64,000 nucleotides of DNA, from contig NZ_JAVDXN010000004.1 in assembly GCF_031457955.1 (NCBI RefSeq), forward strand, positions 372,001 through 436,000, written 5' to 3'. The notes beneath the pieces are model-generated. The model ran no database searches. It was given only the letters and a program-made list of their open reading frames with translations, and was not told the origin of the DNA. The position numbers and the translations under genes are program-made. This document shows, piece by piece, positions 1-7,816 of this stretch (the stretch's first letter is position 1; every line of letters starts with the position of its first letter). This stretch comes from Mixta sp031457955. GTDB lineage: Bacteria > Pseudomonadota > Gammaproteobacteria > Enterobacterales > Enterobacteriaceae.

Positions 1-1
1 A

Positions 2-199
2 CAGAAGGGCATCGAAAAGGGCATCGAAAAAGGCATCGAAAAGGGTATCCAGCTCGGTGAACAACGCGGGATTGAAAAAGGCGAGCGCGAAGCGACCTTT
101 AAAATTGCCCGCACCATGTTGCAGAATGGCCTTGATTGCCATACCGTCATGAAAATGACCGGTCTTACCGAGGACGATTTGGCACAAATTCACCATTGA
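2..199 (+). CDS. Rpn family recombination-promoting nuclease / putative transposase, C-terminal fragment
   Basis: The reading frame enters from outside the window and ends at TGA 197-199, giving 65 residues. It begins with a tandem G-I-E-K repeat (three to four copies), then G-I-Q-L-G-E-Q-R-G and a short helical tail ending in DDLAQIHH. This charged repeat followed by a small C-terminal helical domain is typical of Rpn (YhgA-like, PF04754) proteins, PD-(D/E)XK nucleases that promote RecA-independent recombination. The catalytic N-terminal part lies upstream, so activity cannot be judged. In E. coli the dcrB side is bordered by other genes, so this one is accessory. Confidence 0.75.
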   Translation, partial: QKGIEKGIEKGIEKGIQLGEQRGIEKGEREATFKIARTMLQNGLDCHTVMKMTGLTEDDLAQIHH

Positions 200-302
200 A
201 ACCTTGATCAGCCACAGCGTGTAGAGAGCGTCGCCACCTCGGCTATATTGCCAGTCAGATAAACTATTTGTGAGTGGGCCTGCCTGAAACGGACGAATAA
301 AA

Positions 303-330
303 ACGCCGTCATTAGCTGACGGCGTTTTTT
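303..330. terminator. Bidirectional intrinsic terminator
   Basis: A perfect 9-bp stem ACGCCGTCA (303-311) / TGACGGCGT (317-325) with loop TTAGC is followed by a T run on the plus strand and preceded by an A run (a T run on the minus strand). It can end both the upstream Rpn gene and dcrB, which converge here. Confidence 0.85.
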
Positions 331-348
331 ATAGCAACGGTGTGCGGC

Positions 349-903
349 TTATTTCAGCGTAATGGTATTAATGATGTTTTCAGCCTGCGTCTGCGCCTGC
401 TGTTGATTATCAGCCGGTAAGGTAATTTGCAGCGTCAGCAACTTGCCTTCAGCTTTCGCTAATACCACGGAGGACCATGCTGTCTGGTTATTAGCGGAAA
501 CCACCGTATCCAGCTGCTGCGCCGCTTCGCCTTTCAGGCTGATCGCCTTGTTAGTGACCACCTGAAGCTGAGGATCGCGGTTACGCTGCTGCTGCTCCAG
601 GCGCTTAGCCAGCACGTCCAGCCCTTCATTGGTTGCATCGCCATCGATTACGATAATGGCGCGCTGGCCGCTTTCATCGGCGTAAACGTGCATGTTATTG
701 GCCTGGGTGCCCAGCTTGCCGCTTTTATCCGACATGCCTGCGGGCAGGTTAAAGCTTAGCTTGCCATCCATTAATGATACAGTCTGCACTGAAGTGCTGG
801 CGCTGGCGCCGTTATCGTCTGCGGTGGCCTTATCCTGCTGATCGCAAGCGGCCAGACCCACGACCAGTAAACCTATCCCAAGATATTTTGTAAGTTGACG
901 CAT
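349..903 (-). CDS. dcrB: DcrB lipoprotein
   Basis: Encodes 184 residues, matching E. coli DcrB (185), an envelope protein needed for infection by phages C1 and C6 and implicated in lipoprotein maturation. The N-terminus MRQLTKYLGIGLLVVGLAAC is a lipoprotein signal with a lipobox ending at Cys20, so the product is probably lipid-anchored. I chose the ATG at 903 because it starts the signal peptide and has an AAAGGGA ribosome site; an upstream in-frame start would bury the signal. It lies downstream of yhhQ on the same strand, as in E. coli. Confidence 0.9.
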   Translation of the reverse strand: MRQLTKYLGIGLLVVGLAACDQQDKATADDNGASASTSVQTVSLMDGKLSFNLPAGMSDKSGKLGTQANNMHVYADESGQRAIIVIDGDATNEGLDVLAKRLEQQQRNRDPQLQVVTNKAISLKGEAAQQLDTVVSANNQTAWSSVVLAKAEGKLLTLQITLPADNQQQAQTQAENIINTITLK

Positions 904-1063
904 CAGGTTCCCTTTCTTTATTTGTCTGGCAATACAAAGCTTAATACAAGCTGAATCAGCGCTCAAAAGCAACTAAACGTATGTCACAGAATCTTGCCGT
1001 ACATAGGTTTTCTAAGACAACGCTGCATAACATCCAGTGTCAAAATTGCCATGGCCTATACGG

Positions 1064-1729
1064 CTAGCCGAAATGGTATTGTGTCCGCTGTGTGCGCTCT
1101 GCCAGTCGCTTAAGCGCTGCGTTAAGCAATACGCCATAGGCGGGCAAAAAGAAAACCATACAGATCAAAACTTTAAAGCTGTAATCCACCAGCGCGATTT
1201 CCACCCAGTGCTGAGCCATAAAAGCATCGGTGCTTTTATAAAATGCGATAAAGAAAAAGGCGAGCGTATCGCTAATATTGCCTAAAAACATGGCGCAGGC
1301 GGGTGCTACCCACCACTTTGGTAACTGACGCAGACGATTAAAAACGTGTACGTCCAGCACCTGTCCCAGCGCATAGGCCATAAAGCTGGCGCAGGCGATA
1401 CGGGCAACAAACAGGTTTACTTCGCTTAGCGCGCCCAGGCCTTGCCAGCTGCCGTTGTAAAACAGCGAAGAGACGCCGTAGGAGATAAACAGCGCCGGAA
1501 TCATGACCGACAAAATAATGCGACGAGCCAGCGGCGCGCCAAAAATGCGCACGGTCAGATCGGTAGCCAGAAAGATAAACGGAAAGCTAAAGGCCCCCCA
1601 GGTGGTATGGAAGCCAAAAATCGAAATAGGCAGCTGTACCAGATAGTTACTGGAGGTGATTATCAGAAGGTGAAACAAAGAAAGCCAGACAAGCGCATGC
1701 TTCCGCTGGCGCGGTGTTAAAGAGATCAT
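1064..1729 (-). CDS. yhhQ: YhhQ queuosine-precursor (preQ0/preQ1) transporter
   Basis: A 221-residue hydrophobic protein with about six membrane segments, nearly identical over long stretches to E. coli YhhQ, for example SSNYLVQLPISIFGFHTTWG and FPFIFLATDLTVRIFGAPLA. YhhQ is an inner-membrane importer of 7-cyano- and 7-aminomethyl-7-deazaguanine for salvage into the queuosine tRNA modification. The start at 1729 matches the family N-terminus (TPRQRKHALVWLSLFH). It runs divergently from tusA, as in E. coli. Confidence 0.93.
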   Translation of the reverse strand: MISLTPRQRKHALVWLSLFHLLIITSSNYLVQLPISIFGFHTTWGAFSFPFIFLATDLTVRIFGAPLARRIILSVMIPALFISYGVSSLFYNGSWQGLGALSEVNLFVARIACASFMAYALGQVLDVHVFNRLRQLPKWWVAPACAMFLGNISDTLAFFFIAFYKSTDAFMAQHWVEIALVDYSFKVLICMVFFLPAYGVLLNAALKRLAERTQRTQYHFG

Positions 1730-1969
1730 AATTTACCTTTTTACGTTGGGGTGAGGGAACCCAGTCTTAATTAAGTTTTGTACCGTTACGGATGGCAAAG
1801 CTTTATGGCGCGCTCAACGGCTCAAAAACCCTGGCGCGGGCGCATCTTACCGCGTTACCTGCAGTTTGCAATGGTTAGTTTTCACGCAAACGTTCACCTT
1901 CCTGACCGCTTGCGCAACAGAGCGTCGGGGGTAGAATAGAGCGCAACAGAATTTCGCGATGAGACAATA

Positions 1970-2218
1970 ATGAGTAATCACTTCGATAACCCCGATCAAA
2001 CCCTGGATGCGCTTGGGCTGCGCTGTCCCGAACCAGTGATGATGGTGCGTAAAACCGTACGTCATATGCAGGATGGGGAAACGCTACTGATTATCGCTGA
2101 CGATCCGGCGACCACCCGTGATATCCCCGGCTTTTGCCGCTTTATGGAACATACGCTGGTGGCACAGGATACGGATGAAAAGCCCTACCGCTATCTGCTG
2201 CGTAAGGGCCTTTCCTGA
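1970..2218 (+). CDS. tusA: Sulfurtransferase TusA
   Basis: An 82-residue protein with the conserved motif LDALGLRCPEPVMMVRKTVR. Cys19 is the persulfide-carrying residue. TusA accepts sulfur from IscS and passes it to TusBCD for 2-thiolation of the tRNA wobble uridine; it also supplies sulfur for molybdenum cofactor. Length and sequence match E. coli TusA (81 residues). In E. coli its downstream neighbour on this side is zntA; here the next gene, convergent and 3 bp away, is an indole-glycerol-phosphate synthase. Confidence 0.95.
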   Translation: MSNHFDNPDQTLDALGLRCPEPVMMVRKTVRHMQDGETLLIIADDPATTRDIPGFCRFMEHTLVAQDTDEKPYRYLLRKGLS

Positions 2219-2221
2219 GGA

Positions 2222-3007
2222 TTAAAAGAACAGCTTCGTCAGCTCTGCGCCCGGCTCGTCGGCACGCATGAAGGCTTCGCCAACCAGGAAATTGTTAACT
2301 CCTGCCTGACGTAGCCGCTGCACGTCCTGCCGCGTGGCAATACCTGATTCCGTCACGACCAGACGATCCGACGGCAGCTGTGTCAGCAGACGCAGCGTCG
2401 TCTCGATGGACGTCTCAAAGCTACGCAGGTTGCGGTTGTTAATGCCAATCAGGGGCGTGGTCAGGCTCAGCGCTCGCTCCAGCTCATTGCCGTCATGCAC
2501 TTCTACCAGCACCGCCATCCCCAGCTGATGCGCAGCCGCTTCCAGCTCCTGCATTTGACTATCTTCCAGCGCGGCGACAATTAACAGAATGCAGTCGGCG
2601 CCCATCGCTCGCGCTTCCTCCACCTGCCAGCTATCAATCATAAAATCTTTACGCAGAACCGGCAGCGAACAAGCCGCGCGCGCCTGCTGCAAATAGTGCT
2701 CGTTGCCCTGAAAAAACTGCGTATCGGTTAGCACGGAAAGACAGGCTGCGCCGCCTTGTTGATAGCTTGTAGCAATGGCCGCGGGGTTAAAATCAGCGCG
2801 AATCAGCCCCTTCGACGGGCTGGCTTTTTTTACCTCGGCAATGATGCCCGGCTTGCCCTGCTGATTATGCTGGCGCAGCGCCGCGATAAAATCACGTCGG
2901 GTTTGCTGCTGCGCACGATCGCGCAGCGCGTTAAGCGAAGAGGCGCGTTTGGCCGCGCTGATTTCCTCACGCTTCACCGCCAGGATTTTATTTAAAATGT
3001 CAGACAT
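2222..3007 (-). CDS. trpC: Monofunctional indole-3-glycerol phosphate synthase (TrpC-type)
   Basis: 261 residues forming one TIM barrel. It converts carboxyphenylamino-deoxyribulose phosphate to indole-3-glycerol phosphate in tryptophan synthesis. Family residues are in register: E58 and K60 in AEVKKASPSKG, K120 in LRKDF, E169, N190 in GINNRNL and S221 in TESG. The protein stops after this domain, whereas the enterobacterial trp-operon enzyme is a TrpC-TrpF fusion, and the sequence looks closer to stand-alone proteobacterial TrpC. The start has a good AAGGAAG site. It is alone, not in a trp operon, and occupies the zntA position. Whether a second fused copy exists elsewhere cannot be seen here. 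Confidence 0.88.
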   Translation of the reverse strand: MSDILNKILAVKREEISAAKRASSLNALRDRAQQQTRRDFIAALRQHNQQGKPGIIAEVKKASPSKGLIRADFNPAAIATSYQQGGAACLSVLTDTQFFQGNEHYLQQARAACSLPVLRKDFMIDSWQVEEARAMGADCILLIVAALEDSQMQELEAAAHQLGMAVLVEVHDGNELERALSLTTPLIGINNRNLRSFETSIETTLRLLTQLPSDRLVVTESGIATRQDVQRLRQAGVNNFLVGEAFMRADEPGAELTKLFF

Positions 3008-3194
3008 GAGGCGCTTCCTTAACTGAAGTTATGGCCCTCCCACGCGGGCCGCTACGATGTTTTAATGTTTTCCCATCTCAGGCGCAAGCTTCAGCGTTTC
3101 AGGCTGTCTGGCGCTGACAGCCGCTCGCTCAGCGAGCAGGCGCTTTTTTTTGTGCCCGCCCGCAGCGGCTGCGTTTATGATCCAGCAAAACCGG

Positions 3195-3824
3195 TCAGTA
3201 AAGCCAAAGCGAGCGAGCCACCATAAAGTGACCGGCAAAATAGCAGGCGGCGACAATGGCATTATCTGCCGTGAAGCGCTTGCGATAATGGCTGATAAAC
3301 CAGACCACATTAGCCAGCGTCAGCAGCGTTGCGCCCGCCATCAGCGAGAAGCTGTAATCGGTGGGACGGAAGTAATAAAGCTCTGCCGCCAGCCAGTTCA
3401 TTACTAGCGTCATGCCGATAAACGTACAAACCGGCCAGCGCAGTTCCTCCAGCCGCGACCAGATGATGGCGATCCAGACAATACCAACAATCAGCAGCGT
3501 TAGCGGAATCGGCCAGAAAAAGCTCATGGTCATATGACTGGCGAAATTGATGGTATAGAGCAAATGCGCCAGGAAAAACGCGCCCAGTGCATACATCATG
3601 CGCTGACGCGGCAGCAGCATTAACGCATCGCCCGCCAGGGTCGCCAGCAGGCCGAGTAGGATCAGATAATCGGTGGGATTACGCGTTGGCGCCTGCCAGG
3701 CCCAGGCCAGCAGGAGTAACAGAGTGACAGGTTTAAACAGCCAGCGTTGCCACTGCGGCCCGCGATAGGAAGCATCAACATAGAGCCAGCCGGAAAAAAG
3801 TACCGCAAGAAATGACCAAATCAT
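3195..3824 (-). CDS. yhhN: YhhN family (TMEM86-type) membrane protein
   Basis: 209 residues, largely hydrophobic with seven to eight predicted membrane segments. It matches E. coli YhhN throughout, for example VDASYRGPQWQRW, GDALMLLPRQR and ADNAIVAACYFAGHF. The family is related to TMEM86 lysoplasmalogenases; function in enterobacteria is not established. The ATG at 3824 was chosen by alignment with the family start (MIWSFLAV); an upstream in-frame ATG would add 13 residues absent in homologues. Divergent from yhhM. Confidence 0.88.
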   Translation of the reverse strand: MIWSFLAVLFSGWLYVDASYRGPQWQRWLFKPVTLLLLLAWAWQAPTRNPTDYLILLGLLATLAGDALMLLPRQRMMYALGAFFLAHLLYTINFASHMTMSFFWPIPLTLLIVGIVWIAIIWSRLEELRWPVCTFIGMTLVMNWLAAELYYFRPTDYSFSLMAGATLLTLANVVWFISHYRKRFTADNAIVAACYFAGHFMVARSLWLY

Positions 3825-4011
3825 TACGTTGTCCTTTTTTGAAAGGGGTGACAGCAAAATCAACCGTCAATGTGTAGCGCTGATAATCTGACTACCGTTT
3901 TATGTGCAATATCCTGCACTGAGTTTAGGTTAGGGGCGCGTAATGTGACAATGCGCGCATTCTGGTTGTATCCTTCCGGGGTAACAGAACGCTTAAAGGA
4001 AGCCGAAAGAG

Positions 4012-4371
4012 ATGAGCAAACCGCCGTTAATTTTTATCATCGTGCTGGCGATTATTGCCGTGCTGGCCTCGCGTCAGTTCATTAAACAACGACGCGAGAA
4101 CGCGGCAAACGAGGCTGCGCCGATGCGCCTGTTATCGGCGGAGGTGAAAAGTAAGCGGGAGTTTCCGTCGCCAAACCGACGTTCGCGCCAGCGTGAGGTG
4201 ATTGCCGGTGAAGAGATGCGTTATGAGGCCTGGTTTCACCTGTTAAACGACGGCAGCGATATCAAGCTGACGGTAACGGCGAACGATTACCATCAGCTGG
4301 ATAAAGGCGCAAAAGGCGAGCTTAAAGTTCAGGGTTCCCGCTTTATCGCGTTTACGCCTGACGCGCCCTGA
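4012..4371 (+). CDS. yhhM: YhhM, DUF2500 membrane-anchored protein
   Basis: 119 residues: one N-terminal membrane anchor (about residues 4-22) followed by a soluble domain of the DUF2500 type, with PSPNRRSRQREVIAGEEMRYEA and a C-terminal KGELKVQGSRFIAF. The position between yhhN and yhhL is the same as in E. coli. Function is unknown; the anchor suggests an inner-membrane protein. The ATG follows an AAAGGAAGCCGAAAGAG stretch. It ends 3 bp before the convergent yhhL stop. Confidence 0.82.
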   Translation: MSKPPLIFIIVLAIIAVLASRQFIKQRRENAANEAAPMRLLSAEVKSKREFPSPNRRSRQREVIAGEEMRYEAWFHLLNDGSDIKLTVTANDYHQLDKGAKGELKVQGSRFIAFTPDAP

Positions 4372-4374
4372 GCG

Positions 4375-4644
4375 TTATGACTTCGGGTAGTGCTTTTTCT
4401 GCCAGGCAAGCAGCTCGAATACGCCGAAAAAGAAGATCTTAACCTGCGTTAGGCGGCTGAGCTTGATGCCATCTTTCGGCTGTGTGGCTTTCAGTAAAAT
4501 CAGCTGCAGGCCATGCATTAGCACCATAAAAATCAGCGCAACGTTAACAAAATATGTCAGCGGTTTAGGAAAGGGATGCACGATATTCAGCAGCAAAAAG
4601 GCCCAAACGAAAACCATTAATAAGCGACCCAGATTAAGCCACAT
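4375..4644 (-). CDS. yhhL: YhhL, DUF1145 membrane protein
   Basis: 89 residues with two to three membrane segments and a charged tail, matching E. coli YhhL (MWLNLGRLLM, HPFPKPL, VLMHGLQL, FGVFELLAWQKK). Function unknown. The start at 4644 follows the family N-terminus and overlaps the end of rsmD by 11 bp, so the two genes are probably co-translated, as in E. coli. Confidence 0.85.
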   Translation of the reverse strand: MWLNLGRLLMVFVWAFLLLNIVHPFPKPLTYFVNVALIFMVLMHGLQLILLKATQPKDGIKLSRLTQVKIFFFGVFELLAWQKKHYPKS

Positions 4645-5236
4645 CGTTTTGCTCCTGTGAAATGCCTGCGCGGCGATATAAGCGGTAGGCGACCTGTCCC
4701 GCAATTTTTTCTCTGTGCAGCTGCCAGTTAACCGGCACCGGCGGCGCACCGTTTTCCACTTCGCTTTCAACGTAAATCAACGCCTCATCAGCCAGCCAGC
4801 CGTTGCTTTCCAGCAGCTGTAGCGCCTGCTCTAACAGCCCTTTGCGAAAAGGCGGATCGATAAACACGATGTGGTAGGGATCGCCCTGCTGCGCCAGCCA
4901 GCTAAGCGTGTTGGTCTGGATCACTTGCGCATTGCTGGCTTTCAGCGTCTGTAAATTCTGTGTTAATTGCTGAGCGACCGGCTTTTCCAGTTCCAGCAGC
5001 GTAGCGGAACCGGCGTAGCGCGACAGCGCTTCCAGCCCCAGTGCGCCGCTGCCTGCAAAGCAGTCCAGGCAGCGGGCCTGCTGGATATCAGGTGCCAGCC
5101 AGTTAAACAGCGTTTCACGCACCCGATCGGTGGTGGGGCGCAATCCGGCGCTGTCCGGCACCGGCAGTTTTCTTCCACGCCATTGACCGCCAATAATGCG
5201 GATTTGTCCTGCGCCGCCGCGGGGTTTTTTATTCAT
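4634..5236 (-). CDS. rsmD: 16S rRNA (guanine(966)-N(2))-methyltransferase RsmD
   Basis: 200 residues. A Rossmann-fold SAM methyltransferase that methylates G966 of 16S rRNA in the 30S head. Visible motifs: RIIGGQWRGRKLPVPDS at the N-terminus, the SAM-binding motif DCFAGSGALGLEALSRYA and the catalytic DPPF (VFIDPPFRKGLLE). The ATG at 5236 fits the family start (NKKP...QIRIIGG); an in-frame GTG at 5245 is a possible alternative. It runs divergently from ftsY and overlaps yhhL. Confidence 0.93.
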   Translation of the reverse strand: MNKKPRGGAGQIRIIGGQWRGRKLPVPDSAGLRPTTDRVRETLFNWLAPDIQQARCLDCFAGSGALGLEALSRYAGSATLLELEKPVAQQLTQNLQTLKASNAQVIQTNTLSWLAQQGDPYHIVFIDPPFRKGLLEQALQLLESNGWLADEALIYVESEVENGAPPVPVNWQLHREKIAGQVAYRLYRRAGISQEQNDVA

Positions 5237-5423
5237 GATGCTCACAACTCGTCATAATTTGTTGCGTAGTTTAACGGGCGAAAGCGGTTGAGGAAACGTT
5301 AAAAAGGGTGCTGGTGTTGCGCTCGCTGGAAAGTGTTAGACTAATGAATTCTTTATCAGGTTATTTTTTCAGCCCGGTACAACAAACGACCGGATGAAAG
5401 CCATCGAGGAGTGTAGTCACACA

Positions 5424-7142
5424 ATGGCAAAAGAGAAAAAGCGTGGCTTTTTTTCCTGGCTGGGTTTTGGTCGTGAAGAAACGCCTGCGCAGCCAGAAGA
5501 ACAAAAAGAGGCGTTAACGGAACAGCCGGAAAACACCGCTGAAAACGAAGCGTCTGCGGCGCAGCAACCGAGCGCTGAGCAAATCGCCGAGGATATTGTC
5601 GCTACGACGCAGGAAGTCGCGCGTCAGGAGCAGGCGGAAGCGGCCGAGACCGCCGCTGCTGTTACGCCATCGGAAGCGATCAAACCTGCCGACGCCGTTG
5701 CGCCGGTTGCGGAAGAGATCCTGCCGGAAGAGATCAAGCCTGCCGACGCCGATGCGCCGGTTGCGGAAGAGATCCTGCCGGAAGAGATCAAGCCTGTCGA
5801 CGCCGTTGCGCCGGTTGAGGAAGAAATCCTGCCGGAAGCGATCAAACCTGCCGACGCCGTTGCGCCGGTTGCGGAAAAAATCTTGCCGGAAGAGGCCGAT
5901 GCCGTTGCGACCTCAGAAGAAGAGATCGCCTCTACGGCGGCGATTGACGATGTTATTGAACTGGAAGAGGTCGACGCGCCCGCTACCCTGTTAGAAGCGG
6001 AACTGCCAGGCGAAACGCCAGCCATCACGCCAGAAAAAGATGCGGCTATCGCCACCCAGGTTGCGGTTGCGGTCGCGCTTTCCGATACCCCGGATCAGGA
6101 CGCCGCGCTGGAAGAGGATGCACCGCTTTCAGACGAAGAGCTGGCCGCCCTGGCGTTGGCCGACGCTGAGCCGGAAGAGGAAGCCTCGCCTGTCGTGCCT
6201 GTTGAACAGGCGCGTCCGACCAAAGAGGGCTTCTTTGCGCGCCTGAAGCGCAGCCTGGTAAAAACCCGGCAAAATCTCGGTTCTGGCTTTATCAGCCTGT
6301 TCCGTGGCAAAAAAATTGATGACGAGCTGTTTGAAGAACTGGAAGAACAGCTGCTGATTGCGGACGTTGGCGTTGATACTACACAGCGTATTATCAGTAG
6401 CCTGACGCAACAGGCGAATCGCAAACAGCTGCGTGACGCTGAGGCGCTCTACGGTCTGTTGAAAACCGAAATGGCTGAGATTCTGCATAAGGTCGAAGCG
6501 CCGCTGGATATGGCGGGTAAAACGCCGTTTGTGATTTTGATGGTTGGCGTTAACGGCGTGGGTAAAACCACCACCATCGGCAAGCTGGCGCGTCAGTACC
6601 AGGCCGAAGGCAAATCAGTGATGCTGGCGGCGGGCGATACGTTTCGTGCGGCGGCGGTGGAGCAGCTACAGGTCTGGGGCGAACGCAACCATATTCCGGT
6701 GGTGGCGCAGCATACCGGCGCGGATTCCGCTTCGGTGATTTTCGATGCGATTCAGGCCGCCAAAGCGCGCAATGTCGATGTGCTGATCGCGGATACCGCC
6801 GGGCGTTTGCAGAATAAAGCGCACCTGATGGAAGAGCTGAAAAAAATCACGCGTGTGATGAAAAAGCTCGATGAAAATGCCCCGCACGAGGTGATGCTGA
6901 CGATTGACGCCAGCACCGGCCAGAACGCGGTGAGTCAGACTAAGCTGTTCCATGAGGCGGTAGGTCTGACAGGGATAACGCTGACTAAACTGGATGGTAC
7001 GGCAAAAGGTGGCGTTATCTTCTCGGTAGCGGACCAGTTTAGTATCCCGATTCGTTTTATCGGTGTCGGAGAAGGCATCGATGATTTGCGGCCGTTTAAG
7101 GCCGAAGATTTTATTGAGGCACTGTTTGCCCGAGAGGATTAA
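5424..7142 (+). CDS. ftsY: Signal recognition particle receptor FtsY
   Basis: 572 residues. FtsY docks SRP-bound ribosomes at the inner membrane. Order: N-terminal membrane-targeting motif MAKEKKRGFFSWLGFG, a long acidic A-domain (to about residue 275), then the NG GTPase with P-loop GVNGVGKTTTIGKL, DTAGR and TKLDGTAKGG. The A-domain is longer than in E. coli FtsY (497 residues) because of tandem repeats at 5673-5888. The start was set at the conserved MAKEKKRG; an upstream in-frame ATG at 5394 would precede it by ten residues. First gene of ftsY-ftsE-ftsX, with 5 bp to ftsE. Confidence 0.96.
   Translation: MAKEKKRGFFSWLGFGREETPAQPEEQKEALTEQPENTAENEASAAQQPSAEQIAEDIVATTQEVARQEQAEAAETAAAVTPSEAIKPADAVAPVAEEILPEEIKPADADAPVAEEILPEEIKPVDAVAPVEEEILPEAIKPADAVAPVAEKILPEEADAVATSEEEIASTAAIDDVIELEEVDAPATLLEAELPGETPAITPEKDAAIATQVAVAVALSDTPDQDAALEEDAPLSDEELAALALADAEPEEEASPVVPVEQARPTKEGFFARLKRSLVKTRQNLGSGFISLFRGKKIDDELFEELEEQLLIADVGVDTTQRIISSLTQQANRKQLRDAEALYGLLKTEMAEILHKVEAPLDMAGKTPFVILMVGVNGVGKTTTIGKLARQYQAEGKSVMLAAGDTFRAAAVEQLQVWGERNHIPVVAQHTGADSASVIFDAIQAAKARNVDVLIADTAGRLQNKAHLMEELKKITRVMKKLDENAPHEVMLTIDASTGQNAVSQTKLFHEAVGLTGITLTKLDGTAKGGVIFSVADQFSIPIRFIGVGEGIDDLRPFKAEDFIEALFARED
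5673..5888 (+). repeat. Four 54-bp tandem repeats inside ftsY A-domain
   Basis: Four consecutive units of 18 codons, each reading approximately E-(A/E)-I-K-P-A-D-A-V-A-P-V-A-E-E-I-L-P, run from codon 84 to codon 155. The DNA copies differ by few bases, which suggests recent expansion by slippage or unequal crossing over. They enlarge the acidic linker and keep the frame. Confidence 0.92.
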
Positions 7143-7147
7143 CCAGG

Positions 7148-7816
7148 ATGATTCGCTTTGAAGAGGTCAGTAAGGCTTATCTCGGCGGTCGGCAAGCGCT
7201 GCAAGGGGTAGATTTTCATCTGCATCCGGGCGAAATGGCGTTTCTGACCGGTCATTCCGGCGCAGGGAAAAGCACCCTGTTGAAGCTGATTTGTGGCATT
7301 GAACGTCCCAGCGCGGGCCATATCTGGTTCAGCGGGCACGATATTAGCCGCCTGAAAAATAGCGAGGTGCCTTTTCTGCGCCGCCAGATCGGCATGATCT
7401 TTCAGGATCACCATTTGCTGATGGATCGTACGGTCTATGACAATGTGGCTATCCCGCTGATCATTGCCGGTGCCAGCGGCGAAGATATCCGCCGTCGCGT
7501 GTCGGCGGCGCTGGATAAGGTAGGCCTTCTCGACAAAGCGAAAAATTTTCCAATCCAGCTTTCAGGCGGTGAGCAGCAGCGTGTGGGCATAGCGCGCGCG
7601 GTGGTCAACAAGCCTGCGGTGCTGCTGGCTGATGAACCCACCGGTAACCTGGATGACGCGCTGTCGAATGATATTTTGCGGCTGTTTGAAGAGTTCAACC
7701 GCGTTGGCGTGACGGTGCTGATGGCGACGCACGATATGGGCCTGATTGGCCGTCGCAACTATCGGGTGATGACGCTCAGCAAGGGAAGACTGCACGGAGG
7801 CGATCGTGGCGAATAA
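7148..7816 (+). CDS. ftsE: Cell division ATP-binding protein FtsE
   Basis: 222 residues, the exact family length. ABC-type ATPase that with FtsX forms a type VII (mechanotransmission) complex activating amidases through EnvC during septation. Walker A GHSGAGKST, signature LSGGEQQRVGIARA and Walker B VLLADEPTGNLDD are intact. Its end overlaps the ftsX GTG start by 11 bp, indicating translational coupling. Confidence 0.96.
   Translation: MIRFEEVSKAYLGGRQALQGVDFHLHPGEMAFLTGHSGAGKSTLLKLICGIERPSAGHIWFSGHDISRLKNSEVPFLRRQIGMIFQDHHLLMDRTVYDNVAIPLIIAGASGEDIRRRVSAALDKVGLLDKAKNFPIQLSGGEQQRVGIARAVVNKPAVLLADEPTGNLDDALSNDILRLFEEFNRVGVTVLMATHDMGLIGRRNYRVMTLSKGRLHGGDRGE

Noticed and set aside
3123..3151. 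GCTCGC/GCGAGC hairpin followed by T run on the plus strand
   Set aside because: No plus-strand gene ends near it; genes on both sides are on the minus strand, so a terminator role is unsupported.
5596..6055. Repetitive Arg-rich and Ser/Ala-rich frames within ftsY
   Set aside because: They arise from the 54-bp repeats read in other frames; ftsY is the real gene.
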